Numbered from the stretch's first letter, positions 49,937 through 57,929 are shown. The stretch: DNA of 64,000 nucleotides from Muribaculaceae bacterium (GCA_017557665.1 JAFYYI010000040.1:18098-82097), one strand, 5' to 3'. Numbers and translations: made by a program. Notes: generated from the sequence alone by a model not told the origin.

Positions 49937-50133
49937 ATCAATTCAGTAACCCGCTCTCAATCACCTTCTTATTTCATATATTAATTCTTACTTTATATAG
50001 GTGAAGGGATCTTTTTTCGCGAATGGTCACTTTAAACGGAATTTTTAACAGTTTAATGCTTTTTTTGTCTAGGAAAGAGAAAATATCATTACCCAAATTG
50101 TTATTAAACTGACGTTAATTATAACGTGGAATT

Positions 50134-50256
50134 ATGAAAGGAATAAGAAGTATCCTTATGCTCTTATTGTTATGTGGCGCAATGACAAGTTGCTCTGATT
50201 CTGCTTCGGGAAACTCCATGAATGCCTTCTGCCTGACGGAAGAATTATGGGCCTAG
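50134..50256 (+). CDS. 40-residue lipoprotein-like peptide
   Basis: Forty codons from the ATG at 50134. The lipoprotein signal MKGIRSILMLLLLCGAMTSC is followed by only 20 mature residues (SDSASGNSMNAFCLTEELWA). It may be a genuine micro-lipoprotein or the start of a decayed larger gene. The surrounding 49937-50133 sequence is AT-rich with no other gene. Confidence 0.45.
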   Translation: MKGIRSILMLLLLCGAMTSCSDSASGNSMNAFCLTEELWA

Positions 50257-50291
50257 AATGATTAATTAATCTGAATTATTGCGGATTGGGA

Positions 50292-50321
50292 TTTGTTTTT
50301 TGAGAAATCTCATTATCTTTG
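50292..50321 (+). promoter_or_regulatory. Complete Bacteroidetes promoter directly before an ATG
   Basis: TTTG (50292-50295), an 18-base spacer and TATCTTTG (50314-50321). The expected transcription start, about seven bases later, coincides with the ATG at 50328, so the message should be leaderless. Confidence 0.7.
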
Positions 50322-50327
50322 CCGCCG

Positions 50328-50702
50328 ATGAATAGCAAGCTGACACATAACGGTGTCACTCGTAAGCAACGATTGTTTGCCTGGATGATACTGTCGGTAT
50401 ATCTGCCGATGGTGTTGCTGGCTTCGCTTCATGTGCATTCCATCAACGATTTCTCCAGGGCTGTTGATTGCGATCAATGCCACACTGCTGTTCACCATTC
50501 GGGCCACATCACCGCAAGCATTCATCACATTGATGAGTGTCTGTCGTGCCGGTTCCTCGGCACCCAGATTGATGTTCCCCACACGGTAGCCACCCTTGTG
50601 GTGAAGCAGGTTGCAGTCCATTTGGAGTTCTTCTTGGCCAGCGAGCCTGTTGTCAGGGTCGTGGCCCAGCCGTCGTTGCGTGCTCCTCCATTCGTTCTGT
50701 GA
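50328..50702 (+). CDS. His/Cys-rich small membrane protein upstream of a metal-type TonB receptor
   Basis: 124 residues from the ATG at 50328. One membrane helix (LFAWMILSVYLPMVLLASL) is followed by a segment with HVHS, CDQCHTAVHHSGH and HHIDECLSCRF, then a hydrophobic stretch (TVATLVVKQVAVHLEFFLA). The His and Cys clusters suggest binding of zinc, copper or haem on the periplasmic side. Similar small genes often precede ZnuD-like receptors in this order. The receptor gene starts 81 bases downstream, probably in the same transcript. Confidence 0.75.
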   Translation: MNSKLTHNGVTRKQRLFAWMILSVYLPMVLLASLHVHSINDFSRAVDCDQCHTAVHHSGHITASIHHIDECLSCRFLGTQIDVPHTVATLVVKQVAVHLEFFLASEPVVRVVAQPSLRAPPFVL

Positions 50703-50783
50703 TATATGAGTGTCCGCCAGATAGTCTTCGACTGATTATCCGGCCTTAGCAACATCCCGTTTAATCATTAAAAGAATCACAGA

Positions 50784-52883
50784 ATGAAATCATACCTATG
50801 GATTCTGCTGCTGGCGTGCACAGGCACGATGGCGGCTCAAGAAGCGGCCGTGCTCGACTCGACCGACGTGTTCTTTCGCCACATAGAACTCAAACAAGTG
50901 GTCGTCACCGGTCCGACCGGTGCAGTGAAAATGCAGGATATGTCGATGCCCGTGGGTGTCGTTGACCGTAACAGGCTGCGCATGACACCGGCTACCAACA
51001 TCGTGGATGCGGTGGCCAAGTTGCCCGGCGTGTCGCAAGTGAGTACCGGCAGCGGCATATCCAAGCCCGTCATCCGCGGACTGGGCTATAACCGTGTAGT
51101 TGTCGTTGCCGACGGCGTGCGCCAGGAGGGGCAGCAGTGGGGCGACGAGCACGGCGTGGAGATTGACGCAAACGCTGTGAGCTCGGTTGAGGTGCTCAAG
51201 GGTCCAGCGAGTCTGCTCTACGGTTCGGACGCCCTGGCTGGCGTCCTCAAGCTCAACACCGACCCCGTGGTGCCGCTGGGCAAGATGCGCCTGAATGTGA
51301 ACACCGAGTACCATTCCAACAACGGCCTCGTGAACTACTCGTTCAACTTTGGTGGGAACAGGCAGGGCCTGTCATGGAACATCCGCTATGGCGACAAGTT
51401 CGCTCATGCCTACAAGACCCCCTGTGACGGCTATGTGCCCAACACGCAGTTCCGCGAGCGTGCCTTGTCGGGCATGCTGGGCATCAACAAGGCATGGGGA
51501 CACACGCGCTTGATAGGTTCCTATTTCCACCTCACGCCCAGCATTACCGAGGGTGAGCGTGACCCGTTGACGGGCGAACTTGTGCAGCCTTATGCCGACA
51601 CCAAGACCTATCATCATGGCCTGCCATATCAGCAGGTGTATCACTACAAGGCCGTGCTTGACAATGCCTTCTATGTGGGTGGTGGCCGTCTCATTGCTGT
51701 GCTGGCTTATCAGCAAAACCGCCGTCAGGAATTTGAGGAGCCCGATGAATACGGACTGTACCTCAAACTGCACACGGTCAACTACAACGTTCACTACGTC
51801 ACGCGGCGCCTGGGCGAAGACTGGCGCATCACCAGCGGCGTGAGCGGCATGTGGCAACGCTCGCTCAACAAGGGCGACGAATTCCTGATTCCCGACTACA
51901 GCCTGCTGGACTTCGGTGCCTTTGTCACCACGACTGCCAACGTCGGCCGTTGGGCCTTGAACGGCGGTCTGCGCTTCGATAACCGCCACCTCGACAGCCG
52001 CGAACTCATGGATGACGGCGACCTGCGTTTCCAAGCCTTCAAGCGCGACTTCAACGGCTTCACCGCCAGCGTGGGCGCCGTGTGGCATGCCACAGAGCAT
52101 CTGGACCTGAGGGCCAATGCGGCCCGTGGTTTCCGCGCCCCCAACATCAGCGAGTTGGCCAGCAATGGCGTGCATGAGGGCTCGCTGCGCTACGAGGTGG
52201 GCAATCGTGACCTCAAGCCCGAGTTCAGTCTGCAGTTCGACTTGGGTGCGGAATTGACCACGTCGTGGATGGATGCCCAGTTGTCGCTGTTCAGCAACCG
52301 CATCGACAACTACATCTTCATCCATCGCACGGGAGAGGTTATCGACGATGAGTTCATGACCTATCGCTACGACAGCGGTGACGCCCAGCTGCTGGGCGGT
52401 GAGCTTGCACTGGATATCCATCCTTGGCACTTCTTGCACTTGGGCACCAGTTTTGCTCTGGTCAATGCCGTGCAGTTGCACCAGCCCGAGGAGTCGAAAT
52501 ACCTGCCGTTCACTCCGGCGCCTCGTTGGCAGAGCGACATCAAGTGGGAAATCCTGCATGACGGCCGCGTGCTGAACAACGCCTTCGTCTCGCTGGGCGT
52601 GGACTATAACTTCAAGCAGAACCATTACTACCGTGCCGACGATACCGAGACCGCCACGCCGGCCTATTGCCTGTTGAATGCCGCCATTGGCACCGACATC
52701 ATGGTCAAGGGACAGCGTGTGGCCTGCCTGAGCCTGATGGGGACCAACCTCACCAATAAGGCTTATCAAAGCCACTTGAGCCGCCTCAAATATACCGACG
52801 TCAATCCGGTCACCGGGCGCCAGGGTGTCTTGAACATGGGCCGCAACATCATTGTCAAGCTCACCGTCCCCCTCGAGTTCTGA
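50784..52883 (+). CDS. ZnuD-like TonB-dependent receptor (probable zinc or related metal uptake)
   Basis: 699 residues. The signal peptide is MKSYLWILLLACTGTMAAQ. The plug has ELKQVVVTGPTGAVKMQDM, a TonB-dependent PVIRGLGYNRVVVVADGVRQ, then GQQWGDEHGVEIDANAVSS and VEVLKGPASLLYGSDALAGV. The barrel ends with LSRLKYTDVNPVTGRQGVLN and NIIVKLTVPLEF. The lack of a carboxypeptidase domain and the His/Asp-rich DEHGVEID region fit the ZnuD/zinc-related group. The upstream His/Cys membrane protein and the nearby ZIP transporter agree with metal uptake. Specificity is inferred. Confidence 0.9.
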   Translation: MKSYLWILLLACTGTMAAQEAAVLDSTDVFFRHIELKQVVVTGPTGAVKMQDMSMPVGVVDRNRLRMTPATNIVDAVAKLPGVSQVSTGSGISKPVIRGLGYNRVVVVADGVRQEGQQWGDEHGVEIDANAVSSVEVLKGPASLLYGSDALAGVLKLNTDPVVPLGKMRLNVNTEYHSNNGLVNYSFNFGGNRQGLSWNIRYGDKFAHAYKTPCDGYVPNTQFRERALSGMLGINKAWGHTRLIGSYFHLTPSITEGERDPLTGELVQPYADTKTYHHGLPYQQVYHYKAVLDNAFYVGGGRLIAVLAYQQNRRQEFEEPDEYGLYLKLHTVNYNVHYVTRRLGEDWRITSGVSGMWQRSLNKGDEFLIPDYSLLDFGAFVTTTANVGRWALNGGLRFDNRHLDSRELMDDGDLRFQAFKRDFNGFTASVGAVWHATEHLDLRANAARGFRAPNISELASNGVHEGSLRYEVGNRDLKPEFSLQFDLGAELTTSWMDAQLSLFSNRIDNYIFIHRTGEVIDDEFMTYRYDSGDAQLLGGELALDIHPWHFLHLGTSFALVNAVQLHQPEESKYLPFTPAPRWQSDIKWEILHDGRVLNNAFVSLGVDYNFKQNHYYRADDTETATPAYCLLNAAIGTDIMVKGQRVACLSLMGTNLTNKAYQSHLSRLKYTDVNPVTGRQGVLNMGRNIIVKLTVPLEF

Positions 52884-53116
52884 TCCTCCAGGGGCTGTGA
52901 TGAACTGTGACTTGCCGCTGAGGGCGATGTATGCCGCTTCGCATCGTGCCCTTTCCTCCTGTTCCGTGCCCGTCATCACACCAGACTCGATGTATAATAA
53001 TTGTCCCTTTATTCCGTTTAAAAGGTAAAGGGGTGTTTGTGGGAATGATATGGCCCCCCAGGAAAGTTTTTTAATCCCACCAGCCGGTATCATTGTCGAA
53101 CAAAAACAAGTCTATC

Positions 53117-54202
53117 ATGAACGCGCGTCAACAGCAACAATTAGAGATGACTCACGACCACGTGGAGCGACTCAGGCGAGAGCACCCCTTGCGGGATCTG
53201 TTCTGGGAATGCACCTTGCGCTGTAATATGTCTTGCCGTCATTGCGGCAGTGACTGCCTCAAGGAATCTGCGATACCCGATATGCCTTTTGCCGACTTTC
53301 TGCCTGTGCTTGACGAGGTGGCGGCCCATTGCGACCCCACCACGGTGATGGTGCAGACCGTGGGCGGAGAGCCGCTGGTGCGCCCCGACCTGATGGACTG
53401 CGGCCGGGCCATCACCGAACGTGGTTTCATGTGGGGCTTTGTCACCAATGGCCTCTTGCTCGACCGCTCCATGGCTCGCGAGATGGCTCAAGCCGGTATC
53501 ACTTCCCTCTCGATCGATGTGGATGGCATGCGCGAGGAGCACAACTGGCTCCGTAATTCCAAGGTCAGTTTTGATGCCGCCATGCGTGCCATCGAGGCAG
53601 TGCAGACTATCCCCGGCCTCACCTGGGACGTCATCACCTGTGTCAACGGTCGCAACCTGCCCCGCCTGAATGAGATTAAGAATCTGCTCATCGAGGCTGG
53701 CGTCACCCGTTGGCGCTGCTTCACCATCGACCCGATGGGGCGTGCTGCCCGAGACAAGAGCCTGCTGCTCACCGATGAGCAATTCCGCGATTTGCTCAAC
53801 TTCATCGTTGCCACGCGCTGCGAGGGAAAAATCAACATGAGTTATGCCTGTGACGGCTTCCTGGGCGCCTACGAGGGGCTGGTCCGCGACTATTTCTTCT
53901 ACTGCCAGGCGGGGCTCACCGTGGCCAGCGTCCGAGCCGATGGCGCTATCTCGGGCTGCCTGAGCATCCGCAGCGATTACAGCCAGGGCAACATCTACCG
54001 CGACAGTTTCTGGGATGTGTGGGAGAACCGCTTTGAACAGTACCGCAACCGCGAGTGGATGAGGCGTGGCGCGTGCAAGGATTGCGAGGCCTTCCGCTAC
54101 TGTCAAGGCGACGGTTTCCACCTGCGTGACGGCAGTGGCGACCTGATGATGACCTGCCACTACAATCAACTCAAGAATGTTGGGTTAGAGGGTAAAGGTT
54201 AG
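53117..54202 (+). CDS. Radical SAM/SPASM peptide-maturase-type enzyme (resembles the rSAM/lipoprotein family)
   Basis: 361 residues from the ATG at 53117. The radical SAM cluster motif is CNMSCRHC (Cys36, Cys40, Cys43), flanked by LFWECTLRC and GSDC. The C-terminal SPASM region (about 270-355) has SGCLSIRSDYSQGNIYRDSF, GACKDCEAFRYCQGDGFHLR and MTCHY for auxiliary Fe-S clusters. Close relatives in Bacteroides occur beside a lipoprotein substrate (from memory, the rSAM_w_lipo family). Here the next two genes encode non-lipoprotein exported-type proteins sharing one N-terminal block, the likely targets. The stop codon lies inside a heptanucleotide repeat. Confidence 0.9.
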   Translation: MNARQQQQLEMTHDHVERLRREHPLRDLFWECTLRCNMSCRHCGSDCLKESAIPDMPFADFLPVLDEVAAHCDPTTVMVQTVGGEPLVRPDLMDCGRAITERGFMWGFVTNGLLLDRSMAREMAQAGITSLSIDVDGMREEHNWLRNSKVSFDAAMRAIEAVQTIPGLTWDVITCVNGRNLPRLNEIKNLLIEAGVTRWRCFTIDPMGRAARDKSLLLTDEQFRDLLNFIVATRCEGKINMSYACDGFLGAYEGLVRDYFFYCQAGLTVASVRADGAISGCLSIRSDYSQGNIYRDSFWDVWENRFEQYRNREWMRRGACKDCEAFRYCQGDGFHLRDGSGDLMMTCHYNQLKNVGLEGKG

Positions 54203-54227
54203 AGGTTAAAGGTTAAAGGTTAGAGAG
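54183..54227 (+). repeat. Heptanucleotide tandem repeat at the end of the radical SAM gene
   Basis: About six imperfect copies of GGTTAAA/GGTTAGA in a row. The first copies encode the last residues (GLEGKG) and the TAG of the radical SAM gene; the rest fill the gap to the next gene. Copy-number change would alter the C-terminus and stop of the enzyme. Confidence 0.7.
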
Positions 54228-54253
54228 TTTATTGAGGAACTTAATAGGATAGC

Positions 54254-54889
54254 ATGATGAAAAAGAATAATAAAGGGAAAAAGAGGCTTGCCGCGGTGAG
54301 TGCTGTGGTCGCTGCCGGGCTCACGCCGGGTGCCATTGTTGCCAGTGCCGCAGGTTTGCCCATTCATGGTTCCGATGCCGGAATCACCGCTGCCGACGTG
54401 GTCTCCATCGACGGCACAACTTACAGTTTTGACGAATTATATGCCATCCAACGAGATGACACAGTGGAGACGGTAATAGAGATGCCCGATATCACACTTG
54501 AAACTACACAAGCCAATTTGTATGGTCCAAGAGTGTTTACACCCCAACCCGCTGAAGTTGATAGAAATTTCGAGAGAGTTTATAATGACGTTGAACAGAT
54601 GCCTCAGTTCCCTGGTGGCAATGCTGCGCTGAAGAAGTACATCAAATCCCATATCAATTATCCTGCCAAGGCAGCCCAGAACAATGTTCAGGGTAATGTC
54701 GTTGTGCAGTTTGTTGTGAGAAAAGACGGAGATATTGATCGAGTGAGTGTGGTCAGCCCGGTGGATGAGGACCTTGACAGGGAGGCCGTCCGCGTTGTCG
54801 AGTTGTTGCCCAAGTTCACACCTGGCCGTCAAAATGGCGAGGCGGTTAACGTAAGGTACACGGTGTCTGTACCTTTTGAACTGAAATAG
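54254..54889 (+). CDS. Shared-leader protein 1: N-terminal block plus TonB C-terminal domain
   Basis: 211 residues. Residues 1-66 are shared with the protein at 54974: basic MKKNNKGKKR, a hydrophobic segment with VVAAGLTPG (18-26), then DAGITAADVVSIDGTTYSFDELYAIQ. A linker follows, then a textbook TonB_C domain: MPQFPGGNAALKKYIKSHI, NNVQGNVVVQFVVRKDGDID, DREAVRVVELLPKFTPGRQN and a final VSVPFELK. The basic-plus-hydrophobic start can serve as a signal peptide or membrane anchor. Directly downstream of the radical SAM enzyme, it is a candidate substrate or partner. There is no ExbB/ExbD nearby, so a normal energiser role is uncertain. Confidence 0.85.
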   Translation: MMKKNNKGKKRLAAVSAVVAAGLTPGAIVASAAGLPIHGSDAGITAADVVSIDGTTYSFDELYAIQRDDTVETVIEMPDITLETTQANLYGPRVFTPQPAEVDRNFERVYNDVEQMPQFPGGNAALKKYIKSHINYPAKAAQNNVQGNVVVQFVVRKDGDIDRVSVVSPVDEDLDREAVRVVELLPKFTPGRQNGEAVNVRYTVSVPFELK

Positions 54890-54973
54890 GGAAACAGTGA
54901 ACGGTTAGGGGACCATTAAACTCTAATGGCAAATTTCAGTCTAAAGAGTATAATACCCTAACGCCATGACGTG

Positions 54974-55636
54974 ATGAAAAAGAAAGACAAAAATAAAGGA
55001 AAAAAGACACTCGCCGCGGTGGGTGCCGTGGTTGCTGCCGGGCTCACGCCGGGCATTCTTGCTGCCACCCCTGCCGCCATGCCCGTTCAAGACCCCAATG
55101 CACGACTAACCGCTGCCGAGGTCGTCGCCATCGGCGGCCAGGCTTATAGTTTTGACGAGTTATATGCCATGCAACAATCTGGCAATGAACGAGGGCTTGA
55201 TGCGGCTGACCCTCAATATGCCGTAAGGTATGGAGTGCAACCCCGGCCGACTCAACCCCGGCCGGTTCAACCCACCGCAAAGTATGCTGCGCCACACCCT
55301 GGTGTAACCATGTATGGAGTGCCACGCCCTCAGACCCCTCCCCAGCAGCAGCATCAAGTGGATCTTGGCCTGGATACGATTCAAATAGGACTTATGGACT
55401 ATTGTATCCAACTGGCTGATGCTGACCCTTATACCCGAGGTGTCATGTTCACGCTTGACAGCGACCTGACGGGCGAAATAGAGATGAGTGATTACCAATT
55501 GAAGGAACTTAAGGCATTCATCGAGGAGAACTATGGCGTGGAAGTCTCCTACCACCGGTTCTTTCTCAAGGGCCAACTCAACACGCTGCGTCTCATTTCA
55601 GAGTATATCTACAAGTTAAAAACCGTTTGGGATTAA
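54974..55636 (+). CDS. Shared-leader protein 2: same N-terminal block, Pro/Gln linker, different C-terminal domain
   Basis: 220 residues from the ATG at 54974 (a GTG precedes it). Residues 1-67 match shared-leader protein 1: KNKGKKTLAAVGAVVAAGLT, NARLTAAEVVAIGGQAYSFD and ELYAMQ. Next comes a Pro/Gln-rich linker (PTQPRPVQPTAKYAAPHPG, PQTPPQQQHQ). The C-terminal 80 residues are helical (LMDYCIQLADADPYTRG, LKELKAFIEENYGVEVSYHR, LRLISEYIYKLK). They faintly resemble an acyl-carrier-protein-like bundle without a clear phosphopantetheine Ser. Function unknown. The conserved N-terminal block points to a common export or modification step, possibly by the upstream radical SAM enzyme. Confidence 0.82.
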   Translation: MKKKDKNKGKKTLAAVGAVVAAGLTPGILAATPAAMPVQDPNARLTAAEVVAIGGQAYSFDELYAMQQSGNERGLDAADPQYAVRYGVQPRPTQPRPVQPTAKYAAPHPGVTMYGVPRPQTPPQQQHQVDLGLDTIQIGLMDYCIQLADADPYTRGVMFTLDSDLTGEIEMSDYQLKELKAFIEENYGVEVSYHRFFLKGQLNTLRLISEYIYKLKTVWD

Positions 55637-55720
55637 GCGAACGCACGTTTTAACCTTCTTGTGAGAATAAGGAAATAACAGGACGTCTTTTTTCAAGAGA
55701 AGTCCCACAATAATAGACTC

Positions 55721-55748
55721 ATGGCCTGTGAGAACGGGCCATGATTTT
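55721..55748 (+). terminator. Weak hairpin after the radical SAM cluster
   Basis: ATGGCC pairs with GGCCAT (55721-55726 with 55737-55742), followed by GATTTTG. Confidence 0.4.
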
Positions 55749-55763
55749 GCGTTCATAGCAACT

Positions 55764-55829
55764 ATGAAAAACAACATCTTACGACTTTCTTATTTGTTGT
55801 TTGGCTTGTCTTTATCCAGTGTTGCGTAA
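55764..55829 (+). pseudogene. Signal-peptide-like micro-ORF, probably a gene remnant
   Basis: ATG followed by 20 codons (MKNNILRLSYLLFGLSLSSV, Ala, stop) that look like a signal peptide and then terminate. No continuation is seen in another frame. Confidence 0.35.
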
Positions 55830-55840
55830 CGCATGTAATA

Positions 55841-55870
55841 GTATTTATTGTACTTATTGTCATCATTTTG
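55841..55870 (+). repeat. 30-base AT-rich repeat, copy A
   Basis: GTATTTATTGTACTTATTGT followed by CATCATTTTG. It matches 58964-58993 at 27 of 30 positions. Both copies are intergenic. Confidence 0.5.
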
Positions 55871-55897
55871 ACCTTAGCATGCTCACGACACAAAGAG

Positions 55898-55928
55898 AGG
55901 GGTGCAGGACTTTGGCAGTCTGCACCCC
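55898..55928 (-). terminator. Terminator of the exported protein gene at 55958
   Basis: GGGGTGCAG pairs with CTGCACCCC (55898-55907 region with 55919-55928). On the minus strand it is followed by CTCTTTGTG. Confidence 0.6.
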
Positions 55929-55957
55929 CCTGTGATGGGATGATGGTTTGTTAATCG

Positions 55958-56470
55958 TTATAATGCATAGAATGGCATTTCACGTCCGTTATCAATCTTG
56001 AGGATAAGTTCCTTGTTGGTGAGCTTGACAATCTTCATGTTGTGCATCTTGGGCATTCCATTAAGCATCGTGCTCTTGAATTCGCCTTTCAGGCCGTTGA
56101 GTTCACTCCTGATTTGCTTGTCCATCAGTTCCTTGGTCTTAGCATCCATTCCCTTGATTTCGTAGTCGAAATCAACTTCGGCCTGGCCTTTGTTAAGGTT
56201 CATTGTCAAGTCTTTGTCGTTCAGGGTGTAGGTGCCGGGAACGGTCACGCTGCCGGTGATGGTGATGGGCACACCATTCTCTTTCATCTGATGCTCAGCA
56301 CCGACGAGGAGTTCGCATGCTCCGTTTTTATCAAAGGCCAAAGCCACGAGCACATCTTTTCCGTCGTCATCGGCAAGCTTTGTTCCCCATTGATGGGCCG
56401 TCAGGCTCTGGGCGTTAAGCGCAAGCACCGACACGAGCATCAGCATCAAAGTAAAAAATGATTTCTTCAT
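55958..56470 (-). CDS. Exported protein of unknown function
   Basis: 170 residues. The signal peptide is MKKSFFTLMLMLVSVLALNA. The mature part is beta-rich in its first half (LTAHQWGTKLADDDGKDVLV, VPITITGSVTVPGTYTLNDK), like a lipocalin-type or DUF-type small periplasmic protein. A Lys/Met-rich second half (MDAKTKELMDKQIRSELNGL) follows, and it ends KELILKIDNGREMPFYAL. I do not recognise the family. Upstream lies the duplicated 65-base promoter-like repeat. Confidence 0.8.
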   Translation of the reverse strand: MKKSFFTLMLMLVSVLALNAQSLTAHQWGTKLADDDGKDVLVALAFDKNGACELLVGAEHQMKENGVPITITGSVTVPGTYTLNDKDLTMNLNKGQAEVDFDYEIKGMDAKTKELMDKQIRSELNGLKGEFKSTMLNGMPKMHNMKIVKLTNKELILKIDNGREMPFYAL

Positions 56471-56580
56471 AATCCAGATAATTTGACAAGAGTTAATGTG
56501 ATAAATTTCGGCAAAATAGCGGTAATGGTGGCATTTCCTTGTGAGAGCTATAACACAACTACCGACATGTTTACCGCCGC

Positions 56581-56710
56581 AAATTTATGAAAAATTTGTG
56601 AAAACCGAAAACCATAAAACAAGTTTTAATGGTTGAGGTGCCTCCAAATTTATGGAAAATTTGTGAAAACCGAACACCATAAAACGTGTTTTAATGGTTG
56701 AGGTGCCTCC
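56581..56710. repeat. Two-copy 65-base tandem repeat
   Basis: 56581-56645 and 56646-56710 are almost identical. Each copy begins with CAAATTTA (position -1), which reads TAAATTTG (-7 box) on the minus strand, and includes two palindromic segments (CAAATTT...AAATTTG and AACCATAAAAC...GTTTTAATGGTT). The repeat lies 110-240 bases upstream of the minus-strand gene starting at 56470. Confidence 0.75.
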
Positions 56711-56980
56711 ATCTGATAAAAAATCCAGGGCGCGGATGCCTCACTAATCTCTGATCTGCTCACAGTGAGCATTAAATGTTGTTTCATGTTTTTGCCATCA
56801 TTTTCTACGGCTAAATTGATGATAATCCGCGGAAAATTGCTATATTTTCAGCTAGTATTGGAGATGGTTCCGATTGTAATGCAGTGGCGTCAGCGTCTGA
56901 TTAACTCTGTAGAAACACAATACAGTTGGTTGACTGACAGGAAATATCTATATTATTTACAACATTAACTTTCACTAATT

Positions 56981-57694
56981 ATGAGCAAAATCAACAAATT
57001 TTTCTTTGTCACTCTCTTTGTGCTGAGTGGCATGATGACGGCCTTTGCGGGCCAAGACGAAGTTAACGGCCATGCCTATTTCACGCAGGAGGAGTTACCC
57101 AACATGGTGAACTTCCTGCCGCCGCCTCCTGAATTCGGATCATCACGTTTTGTCGCCGACGAGAGCCAATACCTCTGGGGCATTCGTCAACGCCAAAACG
57201 AGGAGCGCGCCGAAATGGCCATCCGTGACGCTAACTATGGTATGCAGACCATCATTCAAGAGTTCTGCCCCATTCTGGGTCTTGAGATCACTAAAGAAGG
57301 CACCCCCGAGTTGTACACCCTTCTGCAGGACGTGGGCGCCACATGCGACAGCATCAGCGACCGCGCGAAAAAGAAGTATAGCCGCACTCGCCCCTTCGTG
57401 TACTATAATCAGCAAACCCTCGTGCCTGAGCAGGAAGAGTCTCATATCCACAACGGCTCTTACCCCTCGGGTCACACTGTCCTGGGCTGGACGATGGCCT
57501 TGTTGCTGTCGGACATCAACCCCGCTGTTGCCGACGCACTGCTGGCTCGCGGCTATGAGTACGGCCAGAGCCGTGTCATTGCCGGATATCACTGGCAGAG
57601 CGATGTGGATGCCGGCCGCCTGGGTGGTTCGGTGCTGTATGCCAAGTTGCAGGGTAATGAGCGTTTCCGTGACCAGTTGGCAAAGGCCCAGTAG
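56981..57694 (+). CDS. PAP2-type exported acid phosphatase, ended by a TAG before its sorting tail
   Basis: 237 residues up to the TAG at 57692-57694. A signal peptide (FFFVTLFVLSGMMTAFA) is followed by the three-part phosphatase signature of class A non-specific acid phosphatases: KKKYSRTRPFVYYN, GSYPSGHTVLGW and SRVIAGYHWQSDVDAGRLGG. It removes phosphate from organic phosphomonoesters or lipids in the periplasm. Beyond the TAG the same frame continues for 50 codons into a typical Bacteroidales C-terminal tail (next entry), so the annotated protein is probably shorter than its ancestor. Confidence 0.9.
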   Translation: MSKINKFFFVTLFVLSGMMTAFAGQDEVNGHAYFTQEELPNMVNFLPPPPEFGSSRFVADESQYLWGIRQRQNEERAEMAIRDANYGMQTIIQEFCPILGLEITKEGTPELYTLLQDVGATCDSISDRAKKKYSRTRPFVYYNQQTLVPEQEESHIHNGSYPSGHTVLGWTMALLLSDINPAVADALLARGYEYGQSRVIAGYHWQSDVDAGRLGGSVLYAKLQGNERFRDQLAKAQ

Positions 57695-57847
57695 GAGTTT
57701 AAGGAAAAGACCGAGGGCCCGAGCAAGGTGAAAGAGTCTTATGCTCCCGTCGGCAACTCGAGGGCTTACACCATCACCGGCATGCCCGCCACGAGTGAAC
57801 CCCGTGGCATCATCATCCAAAACGGAAAAAAGACCTTGAGGCCGTAA
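57692..57847 (+). pseudogene. In-frame continuation of the PAP2 gene past a TAG codon (C-terminal tail)
   Basis: After CAG-TAG the frame continues with EFKEKTEGPSKVKESYAPVG, then NSRAYTITGMPATSEPRGII and IQNGKKTLRP to a TAA at 57845. The last part matches the sorting-type tails of exported proteins in this order (a YTI-x-G ... GI-x-I-x-NGKK pattern). A single C-to-T change from CAG would create the TAG. Either the tail is lost by mutation or the TAG is read through. Confidence 0.7.
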
Positions 57848-57921
57848 AACTTGACCGAATCAAACGTCTATTTATACATGGAAAAGTTGCTTCATGACGA
57901 GGCGGCTTTTCTATTTTTTAT

Positions 57922-57929
57922 TATCTTTG
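57922..57929 (+). promoter_or_regulatory. Promoter -7 box of the SMR/Nim-like pair
   Basis: TATCTTTG, 66 bases before the ATG at 57996. The leader is GC-rich, but I could not match it to a guanidine riboswitch. Confidence 0.55.

Noticed and set aside
51372..53093. 573-codon minus-strand frame under the ZnuD-like receptor
   Set aside because: It is an antisense shadow of a gene with clear receptor motifs; the translated product has no recognisable fold or start context.
56765..56968. 67-codon frame before the PAP2 gene
   Set aside because: AT-rich, with no domain and no start context; it probably lies in the leader of the phosphatase gene.
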